From NCBI GenBank assembly GCA_937926785.1, contig CALBBQ010000005.1, forward strand, positions 62,001-126,000: 64,000 nt of DNA, read 5' to 3'. This stretch comes from an uncultured Bacteroidales bacterium. Lineage in GTDB: Bacteria > Bacteroidota > Bacteroidia > Bacteroidales > Tenuifilaceae. This document shows positions 62,439 through 64,000 of the stretch, in pieces. How positions within the stretch are numbered: the first letter of the stretch is position 1; the number at the start of each line of letters is the position of its first letter. The notes beneath the pieces are model-generated. The model was not told where the DNA came from and did no database searches. It saw nothing but the letters and a program-made list of their open reading frames with translations. Made by a program: the position numbers and the translations under genes.

Positions 62439-64000
62439 CTATTGGTTAATAGGCCTGATACTTACCTTAAAATCAAACCTTTTACCCTTTAAAACATACT
62501 TTTGCAAGTAGTTGTAGAAGAAGCTTTCGCTTCCAAGAGCATTCTGAGCAAGATCGATATAAAGATGGTTTACAGGGCTTTCAATGAGGTCGGAGGTGTG
62601 GTTTGCCTTCGTTAGGGTTTCTAACGAATAGGGATGAATGCTAAAGCAGAATGACTTCCCGGTTACCTCAATTCCTCTCTCACCGCTGGCTGTGTGCACC
62701 CTTACCCAATCTACATCATATCGATTGCCGTTCTCCTGGGGCTTAGTATAGGGTGTAACCATTTGGGAAGCAAGGTAAGAGTACAACCCCCAGTGCGCTG
62801 CATAGCTTCGGTCGCGATAGTTTTCCTGAGGTCCACGACCCAGCCATTCAACCTGCGATAGCTCCTTGGGGAGTTCCAGCATGAACCCTACACGCGGTAG
62901 GTTATAGTTTTTGCTTCCGTTTAGCTGTAAATGGATATCCACTTCACCGGAGGGCTGTACGGTATGGGTTATCACAGCATCAAATTTCGATTTTTTACCT
63001 ACAATCACCTGCTGGGTTTTCACAACAACAGCAGCCCCAGACTTAGCAATCGTAACATTCGATTTCTTGATACTAAGGTCATTTAACCCATACATCTGCC
63101 AAAGCTTGGCGTGGAAAGAGAATCGTGGGTCGGGATTGAAATCGGTTCCAATATCGTTGCTGGTGGGTGCACGCCAAAGGTTCACCTTGGGACCATTTTG
63201 AACAACCACTTCTCCGTTACTCATCCATCTGAGGATTGAACCCGTTTGTCTATCAAAATCGATACTGAAGTTATCGCCCACCACTGTCCATAGGCTTGCC
63301 GTTTCGCTGACACTTAAAGTGCCTGTGGCTTCGATGGTTTCGGCAGGTTTCTGAATCATCCAGGGCATCTCATACTGAAAGGAGGCCACCTCAAAACCTT
63401 GCTTTGCCCAAATTTCATCGTTTGCGAGTTGAACCGACAGGTTGAGATGGTAACGCTTCCCGGGGTTAATTTGCGGTTTTGTATAAGGAATTTCAAGAAC
63501 GGCCCGACCGTCTGGTTTTACATCGGGCAACGAAAGATTACCCTTTTGAATCACTCTGCCATCCTCGGTCATGTTCCATTCCAGATTAAATTGGTTAAGG
63601 CTAATAAACGCATAGGCATTTTTTAGTGTTACCGTTTTTCGCTCTACATCCAAGTCTAGGAACTTAACGTACTGCTGAACCTTCTTGATTTCAGCCATGG
63701 CGGGTTTAAGCGAGCGGTCGGGGAAGGTTACCCCATTATGGCAGAAATCCTTATCGTTAGGTTTATCGCCAAAATCTCCACCATAGGCATAGTAAGGTTT
63801 TCCATCGGCGGTGAACTTTACTAACCCCTGGTCGGTCCAGTCCCAAATGTAACCGCCCACCATGCGGGGGTGGCTTTCAAACAGGTCCCAGTACTCCTTG
63901 AAGTGGCCATTGCTGTTTCCCATGGCATGCGAGTACTCGCAGATGAGTATTGGGCGTTCCTTCTTATCGAGCTTAGCCATCTCGTTTAACCTGTCGAGAG
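62439..64000 (-). CDS. GH2 beta-galactosidase LacZ type (5' end outside window)
   Basis: C-terminal half, about 520 residues, of a family 2 glycoside hydrolase; the frame is open to the window edge (LDRLNEMAKLDKKERP). The catalytic nucleophile Glu is in LICEYSHAMGNSNG, followed by GYIWDWTDQGLVKF, LWRAPTSNDIGTDF and the Bgal_small_N domain (SILRWMSNGEVVV to the C-terminus), with WLGRGPQENYRDR and the C-terminal SIHPYSLETLTKANHTSDL. The acid/base Glu would be encoded upstream of the window. It lies 32 bases ahead of the GH97 gene; the operon releases and phosphorylates galactose. Confidence 0.94.
   Translation of the reverse strand, partial: LDRLNEMAKLDKKERPILICEYSHAMGNSNGHFKEYWDLFESHPRMVGGYIWDWTDQGLVKFTADGKPYYAYGGDFGDKPNDKDFCHNGVTFPDRSLKPAMAEIKKVQQYVKFLDLDVERKTVTLKNAYAFISLNQFNLEWNMTEDGRVIQKGNLSLPDVKPDGRAVLEIPYTKPQINPGKRYHLNLSVQLANDEIWAKQGFEVASFQYEMPWMIQKPAETIEATGTLSVSETASLWTVVGDNFSIDFDRQTGSILRWMSNGEVVVQNGPKVNLWRAPTSNDIGTDFNPDPRFSFHAKLWQMYGLNDLSIKKSNVTIAKSGAAVVVKTQQVIVGKKSKFDAVITHTVQPSGEVDIHLQLNGSKNYNLPRVGFMLELPKELSQVEWLGRGPQENYRDRSYAAHWGLYSYLASQMVTPYTKPQENGNRYDVDWVRVHTASGERGIEVTGKSFCFSIHPYSLETLTKANHTSDLIESPVNHLYIDLAQNALGSESFFYNYLQKYVLKGKRFDFKVSIRPINQ

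Overview
The window looks like a chromosomal segment of a Bacteroidota bacterium, probably an anaerobic or marine member of the Bacteroidales/Marinilabiliales. The evidence is the T9SS translocon gene sprA next to ruvA, a cargo-type C-terminal sorting domain, FecR/ECF-sigma/TonB-receptor trios with STN domains, the fused LpxC/FabZ protein, an S46 dipeptidyl-peptidase, and many -7 boxes of the Bacteroidetes TAnnTTTG type instead of E. coli-like promoters. Menaquinone would be made by the futalosine route (mqnC) and dNTPs by a B12-dependent class II reductase (nrdJ). I see no insertion sequence, prophage, CRISPR array or rRNA.

Layout. 1-6819: 3'-truncated sprA (minus), followed upstream by ruvA and pdxA, with mqnC divergent. 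9.8-11.7 kb: a thioredoxin lipoprotein, a small ferredoxin and an unknown lipoprotein. 11.7-17.7 kb: an orphan FecR anti-sigma factor, a MaoC-type double-hotdog protein, and a complete sigma-FecR-FecA-like receptor operon. 17.8-22.6 kb: the rimP-nusA-infB operon with its own promoter and a leader hairpin. 22.7-26.7 kb: glycosyltransferase, rnhB and a DPP7-like peptidase. 26.8-29.3 kb: a SiaB-like kinase followed by two SiaC-like proteins, then a pRiA4b ORF-3 protein and a tRNA-editing protein. 29.4-35.5 kb: nrdJ and a large Oar-like TonB receptor. 35.7-41.6 kb: lipid A/Kdo genes (waaA, lpxA, lpxC/fabZ, lpxD) and an HD phosphohydrolase. 41.6-42.6 kb: a second, separate pair of SiaC-like genes with its own promoter and terminator. 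42.7-44.4 kb: a polysaccharide flippase and initiator tRNA. 44.5-51.6 kb: an unknown outer-membrane protein, a hybrid histidine kinase, and a convergent periplasmic-sensor/SpoIIE phosphatase. 51.8-55.0 kb: a decayed N-terminal copy of, and then the intact gene for, a long repeat-rich surface protein, plus a small T9SS-sorted partner. 55.1-59.0 kb: cysH, tRNA-Cys, folB, an HU/SPOR protein and a FadL-like channel. 59.2-64 kb: a galactose-release operon of beta-galactosidase (5' end outside the window), GH97 glycosidase and galactokinase.

The most interesting thread is a Ser/Thr partner-switch network. One SiaB-type kinase, four SiaC-type phosphoproteins in two loci, and a SpoIIE-type phosphatase with an extracytoplasmic propeller sensor all lie within 25 kb. 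Only one of the four SiaC paralogs keeps threonine at the presumed phosphosite; the others have serine. Second is the repeat-protein locus, where a stop-interrupted paralog fragment sits directly downstream of the intact gene. Third is a direct repeat of TATTAACAA(C) found upstream of both nrdJ and the Oar-like receptor.
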